Shown: positions 1-8,902, numbered from the stretch's first letter. The stretch: 42,637 nt of DNA from Streptomyces sp. WAC06614 (GCF_003949795.1 NZ_RPRY01000028.1:1-42637); one strand, 5' to 3'. Notes: generated by a model from the letters alone, not told the origin. A program made the numbers and translations.

Positions 1-36
1 ATCCCGGGGCGCGGGCCCCGGACCCCGCTCCTCGCC

Positions 37-102
37 GGGATTCCGGGGCCCGCGCCCCGGGATTCCGCGGCCCGCGCCCCGGGATTCCGCGGCCCGCGCC
101 CC
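37..102. repeat. Three tandem copies of a 22-bp GC-rich unit
   Basis: Three head-to-tail 22-bp units lie at 37-58, 59-80 and 81-102. The last two are identical and the first differs at one base. Positions 1-15 are an inverted copy of the sequence at 71-85, so the region can fold into strong alternative stems. It is probably the 3' flank or terminator zone of a gene left of the window. The rest of 1-291 holds only the gabT leader, with no gene visible. Confidence 0.8.
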
Positions 103-291
103 GGAGGGGCCTCCGGCGTCGGCGCGGGGGCCTCGGGCGGGCGGCCGGCCCCTTCCTATGGCCGTCGCGGACAAGGACACGTCGGCACCACTCCCGAACG
201 GAGCATGCCGGAGGCCCCCCGCCGGGCCTAGCCTGCGGACAAAGACAACAAGTGCGTCCGAAAACGGCCCGCTAACCCCCAGGGAGCCCCC

Positions 292-1626
292 ATGACCGCT
301 GTCCCGCAGTCGCGCCACCTCGCCACCGCGATCCCCGGCCCGAAGTCGCAGGAGCTGCAGGCCCGCCGCCTCGACGCGGTCGCCGGCGGTGTGGGCTCCG
401 TGCTGCCCGTGTTCACGACCCGGGCCGGCGGCGGCATCATCGAGGACGTCGACGGCAACCGTCTGATCGACTTCGGTTCCGGTATCGCCGTGACCTCCGT
501 CGGCGCCTCCGCCGAGGCCGTCGTGCGCCGGGCGAGCGCCCAGCTGGCCGACTTCACGCACACCTGTTTCATGGTCACGCCGTACGAGGGCTACGTCGAG
601 GTCTGCGAGGCGCTCGCCGAGCTGACCCCGGGCGACCACGCCAAGAAGTCCGCGCTGTTCAACTCGGGCGCCGAGGCCGTCGAGAACGCCGTCAAGATCG
701 CCCGTTCGTACACCAAGCGCCAGGCCGTCGTCGTCTTCGACCACGGCTACCACGGCCGTACCAACCTCACCATGGCGCTGACGGCGAAGAACATGCCGTA
801 CAAGCACGGCTTCGGTCCGTTCGCCCCCGAGGTCTACCGCGTCCCGGTCGCCTACGGCTACCGCTGGCCCACCGGTGCCGAGAACTGCGGCCCCGAGGCC
901 GCCGCCCAGGCGATCGACCAGATCACCAAGCAGATCGGCGCCGAGAACGTCGCCGCGATCATCATCGAGCCGGTCCTCGGCGAGGGCGGCTTCATCGAGC
1001 CGGCCAAGGGCTTCCTCCCGGCGATCGTGAAGTTCGCCAACGACAACGGCATCGTCTTCGTCGCCGACGAGATCCAGTCCGGCTTCTGCCGCACCGGCCA
1101 GTGGTTCGCGTGCGAGGACGAGGGCATCGTCCCGGACCTGATCACCACCGCCAAGGGCATCGCGGGCGGTCTGCCGCTCGCCGCCGTGACCGGCCGCGCC
1201 GAGATCATGGACGCCGCGCACGCGGGTGGCCTGGGCGGCACCTACGGCGGTAACCCGGTGGCCTGCGCCGGCGCCCTGGGCTCCATCGAGACGATGAAGG
1301 AGCTCGACCTCAACGCCAAGGCGAAGAAGATCGAGTCCGTCATGAAGGCCCGTCTGACGGCCATGCAGGAGAAGTACGAGATCATCGGCGACATCCGCGG
1401 CCGCGGTGCGATGATCGCGGTCGAGCTGGTCAAGGACCCGGCCACCAAGGAGCCGAACCCGGAGGCCGCCGGCGCCCTGGCCAAGGCCTGCCACGCCGAG
1501 GGCCTGGTCGTCCTCACCTGTGGCACCTACGGCAACGTGCTGCGCTTCCTGCCCCCGATCGTCATCGGCGAGGACCTGCTGAACGAGGGCCTGGACATCA
1601 TCGAGGCTGCTTTCGCGGGCATCTGA
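292..1626 (+). CDS. gabT: 4-aminobutyrate aminotransferase
   Basis: A PLP-dependent class III aminotransferase of 444 residues, the usual length of bacterial GABA transaminases. It moves the amino group of GABA to 2-oxoglutarate, giving succinate semialdehyde and glutamate in the cytosol. The cofactor Asp lies in DEIQSG (D259) and the Schiff-base Lys in TTAKGIAGG (K288). NSGAEAVENAVKIAR and YHGRTNLTMALT are typical of the family. The ATG start has AGGGAG five bases upstream. It is a single-gene unit followed by a terminator-like hairpin. It sits beside the polyamine import and oxidation operon, whose end product is GABA, which supports a catabolic role. Confidence 0.93.
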   Translation: MTAVPQSRHLATAIPGPKSQELQARRLDAVAGGVGSVLPVFTTRAGGGIIEDVDGNRLIDFGSGIAVTSVGASAEAVVRRASAQLADFTHTCFMVTPYEGYVEVCEALAELTPGDHAKKSALFNSGAEAVENAVKIARSYTKRQAVVVFDHGYHGRTNLTMALTAKNMPYKHGFGPFAPEVYRVPVAYGYRWPTGAENCGPEAAAQAIDQITKQIGAENVAAIIIEPVLGEGGFIEPAKGFLPAIVKFANDNGIVFVADEIQSGFCRTGQWFACEDEGIVPDLITTAKGIAGGLPLAAVTGRAEIMDAAHAGGLGGTYGGNPVACAGALGSIETMKELDLNAKAKKIESVMKARLTAMQEKYEIIGDIRGRGAMIAVELVKDPATKEPNPEAAGALAKACHAEGLVVLTCGTYGNVLRFLPPIVIGEDLLNEGLDIIEAAFAGI

Positions 1627-1691
1627 GCGAGTGTCGGAACGGCGTGCTGATCGATACCACGGGTAACGGTCGGGCGTTGTGAAGAAGCTGT

Positions 1692-1732
1692 GGGGGGCCG
1701 ATGGCAGGAGCGCGTTCCTGCTGTCGGTCCCC
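1692..1732 (+). terminator. Probable terminator of gabT
   Basis: An imperfect stem about 65 bases after the gabT stop: GGGG, CCGA and GCAGGA pair with TCCTGC, TCGG and CCCC around the loop GCGCGT, with small internal bulges. There is no T-run, as is common in Streptomyces. Confidence 0.5.
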
Positions 1733-1758
1733 TTCTCGCTGCCGTACGGTTTCTGCAG

Positions 1759-2616
1759 ATGAGTGAGAGACCCCGTCCTCGGGAGACCGGGGGCGACACC
1801 GGTGCCGGGCTTCCCCAGCTCCGTACCGGGCATGCGTTCGCGCACACTCCTCACCGATCGGACGGCCGCCCGCCCCAAACCCCCCGGGGCGCACGGCCCG
1901 CCGATCCGGGCGGCCGCCCCGGAACCATCCCCCCTGTTCCTGGGCGGCCGGCCACTTCCCGCCCCCTGGCCTTCCTGCTGTACGCGGTGCTGCTGCCGCT
2001 GCTCGGGCTCGCGCTGACGACCTGGCAGGTGCTGGCCGACGGGCCCCTGCTGGTGCCGGACGAGGCCCTCAGCCGCGCCGTGGTCCGTGCGGTCCCGGAC
2101 GCCGTCACCGAACGCCTCGCCGACCTGGGCAACGTCCCGGTGGCCGTGCCGGTGCTGGTGCTGGCGATCGCCTTCGCGGTACGGCGCTCGGGCCGCTGGG
2201 GCCCGGCGCTGACGGCGGCCGCGGCCATGGCCCTGGTGCCCGCGGTGATCGTGCCGCTGAAGGAGTGGACCGCCCGCCCGGGCCCGTTGGAGCCCTGGGC
2301 GGCCGGCTACTTCCCCTCGGGCCACACCGCCACCGCCGCGGTGGCGTACCTGGCCGCGGCCCTGCTGGTCCGTCCGTACGTCCGCCACCCGGCCCGGGTG
2401 ACGGCGGCGGCCGCGGTGCTCGCGGTGGCCACCGCCGTCGGTCTGGTGCTGCGCGGCTTCCACTGGCCGCTGGACGTGCTGGCCAGCGCGTTCCTGTGCG
2501 TGCCGCTGCTGGCGGCGGTCGGCCGGGCCGTCAGCCCTCCCCCGCCCCGGCGCGCTCGCGCAGGACGGTGGCCACGGCCTCGTGCATGGCGAGCTCCAGC
2601 ACGGCCGGGTCCGTGA
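1759..2616 (+). CDS. PAP2-family membrane phosphatase
   Basis: A phosphatidic-acid-phosphatase type 2 family membrane protein of about 285 residues. After a Pro/Arg-rich N-terminus come several hydrophobic segments and the three family signature regions: KEWTARPGP (Lys/Arg-Pro), FPSGHTAT (Ser-Gly-His) and GFHWPLDVL (His-x3-Asp). Family members remove phosphate from lipid phosphates or undecaprenyl pyrophosphate at the outer membrane face; the substrate cannot be read from sequence. The ATG at 1759 was chosen, although the frame is open to 1690. The last 26 or so residues (PPPPRRARAG onward) are the antisense of the convergent gene. This suggests the ancestral stop lay earlier, after GRAVS. 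Confidence 0.8.
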   Translation: MSERPRPRETGGDTGAGLPQLRTGHAFAHTPHRSDGRPPQTPRGARPADPGGRPGTIPPVPGRPATSRPLAFLLYAVLLPLLGLALTTWQVLADGPLLVPDEALSRAVVRAVPDAVTERLADLGNVPVAVPVLVLAIAFAVRRSGRWGPALTAAAAMALVPAVIVPLKEWTARPGPLEPWAAGYFPSGHTATAAVAYLAAALLVRPYVRHPARVTAAAAVLAVATAVGLVLRGFHWPLDVLASAFLCVPLLAAVGRAVSPPPPRRARAGRWPRPRAWRAPARPGP

Positions 2617-3001
2617 GGGTCCCCCGGCCGTCGGGGAGGACCAGCCAGCGCACCCCGCCGGTGGCCCGGCCGGGGTAGGGCACTACGATCCAGCTCCCGT
2701 GCCCGGCGCCCCGGACGCCCGTGCCGAGCCAGCGGGCGGCGGTGCCCGCGGGCACGAAGAAGCCCAGCCGGGCGGAGCCGAAGTCGGCGAGCACCGGACC
2801 GGGCCGTTCCAGCAGGCGGTGCAGCACGTCGAGGGTGGCCGTGCCCAGGTCGCCGGGGAGCACCAGGACGTCCCAGTGCCGGCCGGCGGGCAGCAGCGCC
2901 ACCCCGAGGGGGCTGCGCTCCCATTCCCACCGGCAGGCGTCGGGGTCGGGCGCCACCGACACCAGCCACTCCACCGCGGTCTTGATCTCCGAGCCCTGCA
3001 T
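2531..3001 (-). CDS. Hypothetical protein, possibly primase/polymerase-like fragment
   Basis: A 156-residue protein I do not recognise with certainty. The pattern WDVLVLPGDLG, GPVLADF, GFFVPAGT and GSWIVVPYPGR resembles the second half of the short Streptomyces proteins annotated as bifunctional DNA primase/polymerase-like. No catalytic acidic cluster is evident, so activity is doubtful. There is no signal peptide or membrane segment. The ATG has GGAGG seven bases upstream. A perfect 16-bp palindrome lies just before the ribosome binding site. The gene overlaps the PAP2 gene tail-to-tail by 86 bases. Confidence 0.7.
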   Translation of the reverse strand: MQGSEIKTAVEWLVSVAPDPDACRWEWERSPLGVALLPAGRHWDVLVLPGDLGTATLDVLHRLLERPGPVLADFGSARLGFFVPAGTAARWLGTGVRGAGHGSWIVVPYPGRATGGVRWLVLPDGRGTLTDPAVLELAMHEAVATVLRERAGAGEG

Positions 3002-3024
3002 CGCCCGGCCTCCGTTCCCCTGTT

Positions 3025-3040
3025 GGTGAGACGTCTCACC
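3025..3040. promoter_or_regulatory. Perfect 16-bp palindrome, candidate operator
   Basis: GGTGAGACGTCTCACC is fully self-complementary and lies 24 bases upstream of the start codon at 3001, next to its GGAGG. The shape and position suit a dimeric repressor such as a TetR-family protein. The cognate regulator is unknown. Confidence 0.45.
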
Positions 3041-3141
3041 GGAGGGGAGCGGGGCGGGGGGCGATCATGACGCGGGTTCGGGCACCCCGTGGTGGTGAAC
3101 CGGCTCGTACCGCCCCTGACGATGTGCGCCGGGGCGTACGT

Positions 3142-3170
3142 ACGGGACCGGTCCCGTGGGCCGGTCCCGT
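3142..3170 (-). terminator. Probable terminator of the polyamine operon
   Basis: Lies 15 bases past the last stop codon of the minus-strand operon. ACGGGACCGG (3142-3151) pairs perfectly with CCGGTCCCGT (3161-3170) over a 9-base loop. A partial direct repeat also creates the overlapping 16-bp palindrome at 3142-3157. Confidence 0.55.
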
Positions 3171-3184
3171 GGGCCGGTCGCGGC

Positions 3185-4603
3185 TCAGCTGTCGAAGCCC
3201 AGGCCGAACTTGTCGAGGGTCTTCAGCCACAGGTTGCGCCGGCCGCCGCGGGCGTCGGCGCGGGCCAGCGACCACTTGGTGAGGGTGATGCCGGTCCAGG
3301 CGAACGGCTCCGGCGGGAACGGCATCGGCCGGGACCTGACCATCTCCAGCTCGGTCCGCTCGGTGCGGGCGCCGTCGAGCAGGTCCAGCATCACGTCCGC
3401 GCCGAACCGGGTCGCGCCGACGCCGAGCCCGGTGTAGCCGGCGGCGTAGGCCACCTTGCCGGAGTGCGCGGTGCCGAAGAAGGCGGAGAAGCGCGAGCAG
3501 GTGTCGATCGCGCCGCCCCAGGCGTGGCTGAAGCCCACCCCCTCAAGCTGCGGGAACGCCGTGAAGAAGTGCTGCGCCAGCTTCAGGTAGGTCTCGGGCC
3601 GGTGGTCGTACTCGGAGTCGAGCTTGCCGCGGTAGGGGTAGATGGCGTCGTAGCCGCCCCACAGGATGCGGTGGTCGGGGGTGATGCGGAAGTAGTGGAA
3701 CTGGTTGGCGCTGTCGCCCAGGCCCTGCCGCTTCTTCCAGCCGATGGCGGCGAGCTGGTCGGCCGTCAGGGGCTCGGTCATCAGCGCGTAGTCGTAGACC
3801 GGGACCGTGAACGGACGGATCCGCTTGACCAGGGAGGGGAAGATGTTGGTGCCGAGCGCCACCCGGCGGGCGAAGATCCGGCCGTACGGGGTGCGCACGG
3901 CCATGCCGGCCCCGGACGAGGTGAGGGACAGGCCCCGGGTGTTCTCGTAGATCCGTACGCCCAGGCCCAGGCAGGCCTGCTTCAGGCCCCACGCGAGCCG
4001 GGCCGGGTTCAGCATGGCGACGCCGTCGGTGTCCCACAGGCCCGCGAGGAAGGTGGGCGAGTCGACCTCGGCCCGCATCTCGTCGCGGTCCAGCCAGCGC
4101 GCGCCGGAGGCCAGGCCCAGCTTCTGCGCCTGCTCGTACAGCTCGCGCAGTTCCTCGACCTGGTGCGGCTCGGTGGCCACGTCGATCTCGCCGGTGCGCT
4201 CGAAGTCGCAGTCGATGCCGTACCGGGCGACCGCCTCCTCGATGGCGTCGAGGTTGCGGGCGCCCAGCTCCTCCAGCTTGGCGAGCTCGCCGGGCCAGCG
4301 GGCCAGGCCGTTGGCGAGGCCGTGGGTGAGGGAGGCGGCGCAGAAGCCGCCGTTGCGGCCGGAGGCGGCCCAGCCCGCCTCCTTGCTCTCGATCAGGACG
4401 ACGTCCCGGGCGGGGTCCCGCTCCTTGGCGATCAGGGCCGTCCACAGGCCGCTGTACCCGCCGCCGATGACCAGCAGGTCGCAGGCCTCGTCGGAGGTGA
4501 GGGCCGGCTGTGCCGCCGGCTTGCCGGGGTCGTCGAGCCAGTACGAGACCGGCAGCGCTTCGGAAAGGGATTTTGCAACACTACGCATGGCGACTGGGGC
4601 CAT
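3185..4603 (-). CDS. puuB: FAD-dependent amine oxidoreductase, PuuB-like
   Basis: A 472-residue DAO-family flavoprotein. The dinucleotide fold is clear: GGGYSG at residues 47-52, an acidic strand end (VVLIESKEAG), then ASGRNGGF, typical of gamma-glutamylputrescine oxidase relatives. It probably oxidises gamma-glutamylated or free putrescine to an aminoaldehyde, giving H2O2 and ammonia. It is the last gene of the operon, just after the PotC permease, and the operon begins with an aldehyde dehydrogenase that could take its product. The ATG at 4603 has GGGAG nine bases upstream; an ATG at 4588 is an alternative. No gamma-glutamylputrescine synthetase is present here, so that step would be encoded elsewhere. 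Confidence 0.85.
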   Translation of the reverse strand: MAPVAMRSVAKSLSEALPVSYWLDDPGKPAAQPALTSDEACDLLVIGGGYSGLWTALIAKERDPARDVVLIESKEAGWAASGRNGGFCAASLTHGLANGLARWPGELAKLEELGARNLDAIEEAVARYGIDCDFERTGEIDVATEPHQVEELRELYEQAQKLGLASGARWLDRDEMRAEVDSPTFLAGLWDTDGVAMLNPARLAWGLKQACLGLGVRIYENTRGLSLTSSGAGMAVRTPYGRIFARRVALGTNIFPSLVKRIRPFTVPVYDYALMTEPLTADQLAAIGWKKRQGLGDSANQFHYFRITPDHRILWGGYDAIYPYRGKLDSEYDHRPETYLKLAQHFFTAFPQLEGVGFSHAWGGAIDTCSRFSAFFGTAHSGKVAYAAGYTGLGVGATRFGADVMLDLLDGARTERTELEMVRSRPMPFPPEPFAWTGITLTKWSLARADARGGRRNLWLKTLDKFGLGFDS

Positions 4604-4635
4604 GGCTTCCAACTCCCTACAGAGTTCTTTCGGGG

Positions 4636-5430
4636 TTACTTGCGCTGGGCTTTCTTGCGGCGGGTGCCGACCGTCTGGCCGACGACCACCACCAGCACCG
4701 CGATGACGAACATCGCCGTGCCGATGACGTTGATCTGCACAGGCGTACCGCGCTGGGCCGATCCCCACACGAACATGGGGAAGGTCACGGTGTTGCCCGA
4801 GTTGAAGTTGGTGATGATGAAGTCGTCGAAGGAGAGCGCGAACGACAGCAGCGCACCGGCGGCGATGCCGGGGGCCGCGATCGGCAGGGTGACGCGCAGG
4901 AAGGTCTGCACGGGCCCGGCGTACAGGTCGCGGGCGGCCTCCTCCAGCCGCGGGTCCATGGACAGCACCCGCGCCTTGACGGCGGCGACGACGAAGCTGA
5001 GGCAGAACATGATGTGGGCGATGAGGATCGTCCAGAAGCCGAGCTGGACGCCCATGTTGAGGAAGAGGGCGAGCAGCGAGGCCGCCATCACGATCTCGGG
5101 CATGGCCATCGGCAGGAAGATCAGCGAGTTCACCGCGCCGCGCGCCCGGAACCGGTAGCGCACCAGGGCGAAGGCGATCATGGTGCCGAGGACGGTCGCG
5201 CCGATGGTGGCCCACAGGGCGATCTGGAGCGAGAGCGCGAGGGAGCCGCACAGGTCGGCGACCCCGCAGGGGTCCTTCCAGGCGTCGAGGGAGAACTCCT
5301 GCCAGGCGTAGTTGAACCGGCCGGTGGGGTTGTTGAAGGAGAACACCGTCACGACGACGTTCGGGAGGATCAGGTACGCCAGCGTGCACAGGCCCGCGAT
5401 GACGACGAAGTTGCGGCGCAGCCACTGCAT
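4636..5430 (-). CDS. potC: Spermidine/putrescine ABC transporter permease PotC
   Basis: A 264-residue inner-membrane permease of the PotC type with about six membrane spans. The EAA loop that docks on the ATPase is visible (EEAARDLYAGPVQTFLRVTL). FNNPTGRFNY and SFDDFIITNF near the first and later spans are characteristic of PotC. It forms the translocation pore with PotB. The start codon shares one base with the PotB stop (TGATG), which indicates translational coupling. Confidence 0.92.
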   Translation of the reverse strand: MQWLRRNFVVIAGLCTLAYLILPNVVVTVFSFNNPTGRFNYAWQEFSLDAWKDPCGVADLCGSLALSLQIALWATIGATVLGTMIAFALVRYRFRARGAVNSLIFLPMAMPEIVMAASLLALFLNMGVQLGFWTILIAHIMFCLSFVVAAVKARVLSMDPRLEEAARDLYAGPVQTFLRVTLPIAAPGIAAGALLSFALSFDDFIITNFNSGNTVTFPMFVWGSAQRGTPVQINVIGTAMFVIAVLVVVVGQTVGTRRKKAQRK

Positions 5431-6359
5431 CAGACCAGGTCCTCCGTCCCCGCTCGGCGGATGTAGATGGTGACCATGACCAGCACCACGGCCATGAGGA
5501 TGAACGACAGGGCGGCGGCCGTCGGGTAGTCCAGGATCCGCAGGTACTGCGACTGGATGACGTTGCCGATCATGCGGGTGTCGGTGGAGCCGAGCAGTTC
5601 GGCGTTGACGTAGTCGCCGCTTGCCGGGATGAAGGTGAGCAGGGTCCCGGAGACCACGCCCGGCATCGACAGCGGGAAGGTGACCTTGCGGAAGACCGTG
5701 ACGGGCGTCGCGTACAGGTCGCCGGCCGCCTCGTGCAGACGGGTGTCGATGCGCTCCAGCGAGGTGTAGAGCGGCAGGATCATGAACGGCAGGAAGTTGT
5801 ACGTCAGACCGCAGACCACGGCGAGCGGCGTGGCCAGCACCCGGTCGCCCTCGGTCATCCCGAGCCAGGCGGTGACGTCGAGGAAGCCGATCTTGTTCAG
5901 CACGGCGACCACGGGCCCGCCGTCGGCCAGGATCGTCTTCCAGGCCAGGGTGCGGATCAGGAAGCTGGTGAAGAACGGCGCGATGACGAGCACCAGCAGC
6001 AGGTTGCGCCAGCGGCCCGCGCGGAAGGCGATCAGGTAGGCCAGCGGGTAGCCCAGCAGCAGGCACAGCGCGGTGGCGGTACCGGCGTAGAGCAGGGAGC
6101 GCAGGAACTGCGGGTAGTACTCGGTGAAGGCGTCCCAGTAGGTCCCGAAGTGCCAGGTGACCTCGAAGCCCTCCTCGAGGGACCCGGTCTGCACCGAGGT
6201 CGAGGCCTGGTAGACCATCGGCAGCACGAAGAAGACCAGCAGCCACAGGATGCCCGGCAGCAGCAGCCAGTACGGGACGAGCTTCTTGCGGGTGGACGGC
6301 CGGTGGATCGGCGGTTCGGCGGGGGCGGGCGCCTGCGGGGGCGCGGCGGTGGCGCTCAC
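5430..6359 (-). CDS. potB: Spermidine/putrescine ABC transporter permease PotB
   Basis: A 309-residue permease, partner of PotC. A Pro-rich cytoplasmic N-terminus of about 30 residues precedes the first membrane span (WLLLPGILWLLVFFVLP). The EAA motif is HEAAGDLYATPVTVFRKVTF. The GTG start overlaps the ATPase stop by four bases (GTGA), and its own stop overlaps the PotC start, so potA-potB-potC is tightly coupled. Confidence 0.92.
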   Translation of the reverse strand: MSATAAPPQAPAPAEPPIHRPSTRKKLVPYWLLLPGILWLLVFFVLPMVYQASTSVQTGSLEEGFEVTWHFGTYWDAFTEYYPQFLRSLLYAGTATALCLLLGYPLAYLIAFRAGRWRNLLLVLVIAPFFTSFLIRTLAWKTILADGGPVVAVLNKIGFLDVTAWLGMTEGDRVLATPLAVVCGLTYNFLPFMILPLYTSLERIDTRLHEAAGDLYATPVTVFRKVTFPLSMPGVVSGTLLTFIPASGDYVNAELLGSTDTRMIGNVIQSQYLRILDYPTAAALSFILMAVVLVMVTIYIRRAGTEDLV

Positions 6360-7522
6360 GCGGACTCCTCGACCGTCTCGACCCCGGCGTCGCCCATCGT
6401 CCCTGCAAGCATGGACTGGGCGGCGTCGAGGCCGAAGGTGTGCTCCGGGTTCCAGTGCAGGATCACCCGGGCGCCGGGCACCAGGCGGGCGTCGCGCTCG
6501 ATGTTCTGCACGTACACCTCCAGCTCCGGGCAGACCGCGCTGTCGATGACGAACTGGGTGGAGACGCCGATGAAGGAAGAGGCGACGACGGTGCCGGCGA
6601 TCTTGTTGCGGCCGGTGCCGACGGTGTGCTCCTCCTCGGCCGGGACCAGCGAGATCTTCTCGGGCCGCACGCCCACCAGGAGCTTGCCGCCGCTGCGCGG
6701 CGTGGTCGAACATCGGGACGCGGGCAGCCGCAGCGTGGTGCCGGCGGCCGCGACGACCACGTCGTCGCCGGCGGCCTCCACGGAGGCCTCGATGAGGTTG
6801 GAGGTGCCGAGGAAGTTGGCCACGAAGGTGGTGCGCGGGTTCTCGTAGAGCTCGGCGGGCGCGCCGAGCTGCTCGACCCGGCCGGCGTTCATCACGGCGA
6901 CGGTGTCGGCCATGGTCATGGCCTCCTCCTGGTCGTGCGTGACGTGCACGAAGGTGATGCCGACCTCCGTCTGGATGCGCTTGAGCTCCAGCTGCATCTG
7001 GCGGCGCAGCTTCAGGTCGAGGGCGCCGAGCGGCTCGTCGAGGAGCAGCACCTGGGGGTGGTTGATGAGCGCGCGGGCCACGGCCACGCGCTGCTGCTGG
7101 CCGCCGGAGAGCTGGTGGGGCTTCTTGCGGGCGTGCTCGCCGAGCTGGACGAGGTCGATCATCTCGTCGACCTGCTTGTCCACGGACTTGATGCCGCGCC
7201 GGCGCAGGCCGAAGGCGATGTTCTCGAAGATGTCCATGTGCGGGAAGAGCGCGTAGCTCTGGAAGACGGTGTTCACCGGCCGCTTGTACGGGGGCAGCTG
7301 GGTCACGTCCCGGTCGCCCAGGCTGACCGTACCGGTGGAGGGCTCCTCCAGGCCGGCGATCATCCGCAGCGTGGTGGTCTTGCCGCAGCCCGAGGCGCCG
7401 AGCAGGGCGAAGAACGAGCCCTGGGGGATGGTGAGGTCCAGCGGCTGCACGGCGGTGAAGGTGCCGTAGTGCTTGCTGATCCCGGCGAGGCGGACGTCGC
7501 CGCCCGCGGTGTTGTCAGTCAT
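6356..7522 (-). CDS. potA: Spermidine/putrescine ABC transporter ATPase PotA
   Basis: A 388-residue ATP-binding subunit that powers polyamine import. It has Walker A GASGCGKTTT, signature LSGGQQQRVAVARAL, Walker B LLLDEPLGALD and a switch His in VTHDQEEA. A C-terminal TOBE-type domain (VGVRPEKISLV) is usual for the PotA/CUT1 group. The ATG at 7522 was chosen because the nucleotide-binding domain begins right after it. The gene lies 50 bases after the binding protein gene. Confidence 0.93.
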   Translation of the reverse strand: MTDNTAGGDVRLAGISKHYGTFTAVQPLDLTIPQGSFFALLGASGCGKTTTLRMIAGLEEPSTGTVSLGDRDVTQLPPYKRPVNTVFQSYALFPHMDIFENIAFGLRRRGIKSVDKQVDEMIDLVQLGEHARKKPHQLSGGQQQRVAVARALINHPQVLLLDEPLGALDLKLRRQMQLELKRIQTEVGITFVHVTHDQEEAMTMADTVAVMNAGRVEQLGAPAELYENPRTTFVANFLGTSNLIEASVEAAGDDVVVAAAGTTLRLPASRCSTTPRSGGKLLVGVRPEKISLVPAEEEHTVGTGRNKIAGTVVASSFIGVSTQFVIDSAVCPELEVYVQNIERDARLVPGARVILHWNPEHTFGLDAAQSMLAGTMGDAGVETVEESA

Positions 7523-7572
7523 GGGTTCGAAGGTCCCGGGGGTGAGAGGGGTGGGCGGAGGGGCTGCGGCGG

Positions 7573-8823
7573 TCAGGAGCCGATGAGCTTGGCGAACTTC
7601 TCCTCGTACGCCGTCTCTTCCTCGGCGCTGAGCGAACGGAAGGCGTGCGCCTTGGCGGCCATCGCCTTGTCCGGGACGATCAGGGGGTTGTCCGCGAGCG
7701 CGGGGTCGATCTTCGCAAGCTCGTCCTTGACGCCCTCGACCGGGCACACGTAGCTGATGAACGCGGCGAGCTGGGCGGCGATCGCGGGCTCGTAGTAGAA
7801 GTCGATGAGCTTCTCGGCGTTGGTCTTGTGCCGGGCCTTGGCGGGGACCAGGAGGTTGTCGCTGGAGGTGATGTAGCCGGCGGCGGGGATGGCGTACTGG
7901 ATGTCGGGGTTGCCCGCCTGGAGCTGGATGACGTCACCGGCCCAGGCCAGACAGGCGGCGAGGTCGCCCTTGTCCAGGTCCGAGGTGTAGTCGTTGCCGG
8001 TGAAGCGGCGGATCTGCTTCTTGTCCACGCCCTTCTGGAGCCGGCCGACGGCCTCGTCGTAGTCGGCGGTGGTGAAGGTGGCCGGGTCCTTGCCGAGGTC
8101 GAGCAGGGTCATGCCGACGGTGTCGCGCATCTCGGTGAGGAAGCCCACCCGGCCCTTGAGCGAGGGGTCGTCGAGCAGTTGGGTGACCGAGTCGACCTTC
8201 TTGCCGCCGGTGGCCTTCGCGTTGTACGCGATGACGGTGTCGATGCCGGTCCAGGGGTAGCTGTGGGCCCGGCCCGGGTCCCAGTCGGGGTTGCGGTACT
8301 GGGGGATGAGGTTGGCGTAGGCGTGCGGCAGGTTGGCCGGGTCCAGCTTCTGCGCCCAGCCCAGGCGGATGATGCGGGCGGCCAGCCAGTCGGTGACGAC
8401 GATCAGGTCGCGGCCGATGTCCTGGCCGGCGGCGAGCTGGGGGCGGATCTTGCCGAAGAACTCGACGTTGTCGTTGATGTCCTCGGTGTAGTCGACCGTG
8501 ATCCCGGTCCGCTTCTTGAACTCCTCCAGCGTGGGGTGGGTCTTCTCGTCGTCGCTGACGTCCATGTACTCGGTCCAGTTGGAGAAGGTGATCTGCTTCT
8601 CCTGGGCCGAGTGGTCGTCGGAGGCCGCCGCCGTCCCGCCCTCGCGCTTGGCCGGGGGGATGCCGCAGGAGGTGAGGGCGGACAGGCCACCGACGGTGAG
8701 CGCGCCGACGCCGGAGGCGCGCAGCAGCGAACGGCGGGTGAGGGCGCCGCGCCCGCTGAGGATGCTGCGCCGCATCGCGGCGGCCTGTGCGGCGGACAGG
8801 CGCTCGGGCTCGTTCTGCTCCAT
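7573..8823 (-). CDS. potD: Polyamine-binding lipoprotein PotD
   Basis: A 416-residue extracellular solute-binding lipoprotein. A twin-arginine motif (TRRSLLRASG, RR at 30-31) precedes a hydrophobic stretch and the lipobox LTSC (lipidated C53), so export is probably by the Tat route followed by lipid anchoring. ITFSNWTEYMDV and the RRFTGNDYTSDLDKGDLA region are typical of PotD/PotF proteins. It captures spermidine or putrescine and hands it to PotBC. Its position between the aldehyde dehydrogenase and potA couples uptake with catabolism. The ATG has AAAGG upstream. Confidence 0.92.
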   Translation of the reverse strand: MEQNEPERLSAAQAAAMRRSILSGRGALTRRSLLRASGVGALTVGGLSALTSCGIPPAKREGGTAAASDDHSAQEKQITFSNWTEYMDVSDDEKTHPTLEEFKKRTGITVDYTEDINDNVEFFGKIRPQLAAGQDIGRDLIVVTDWLAARIIRLGWAQKLDPANLPHAYANLIPQYRNPDWDPGRAHSYPWTGIDTVIAYNAKATGGKKVDSVTQLLDDPSLKGRVGFLTEMRDTVGMTLLDLGKDPATFTTADYDEAVGRLQKGVDKKQIRRFTGNDYTSDLDKGDLAACLAWAGDVIQLQAGNPDIQYAIPAAGYITSSDNLLVPAKARHKTNAEKLIDFYYEPAIAAQLAAFISYVCPVEGVKDELAKIDPALADNPLIVPDKAMAAKAHAFRSLSAEEETAYEEKFAKLIGS

Positions 8824-8902
8824 GGGCTGTGCCTTTCGGGAGGGAGGTGGCCGCTGGTCGGGCGGCGGGGCGGACGGGGACGCGGCGACGGGCCGCGTCC
8901 GG

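Noticed and set aside
3089..5158. 689-residue open frame on the plus strand
   Set aside because: It is antisense to puuB and potC, has the Val/Gly/Asp-rich composition of shadow frames in high-GC DNA, and shows no recognisable motif.
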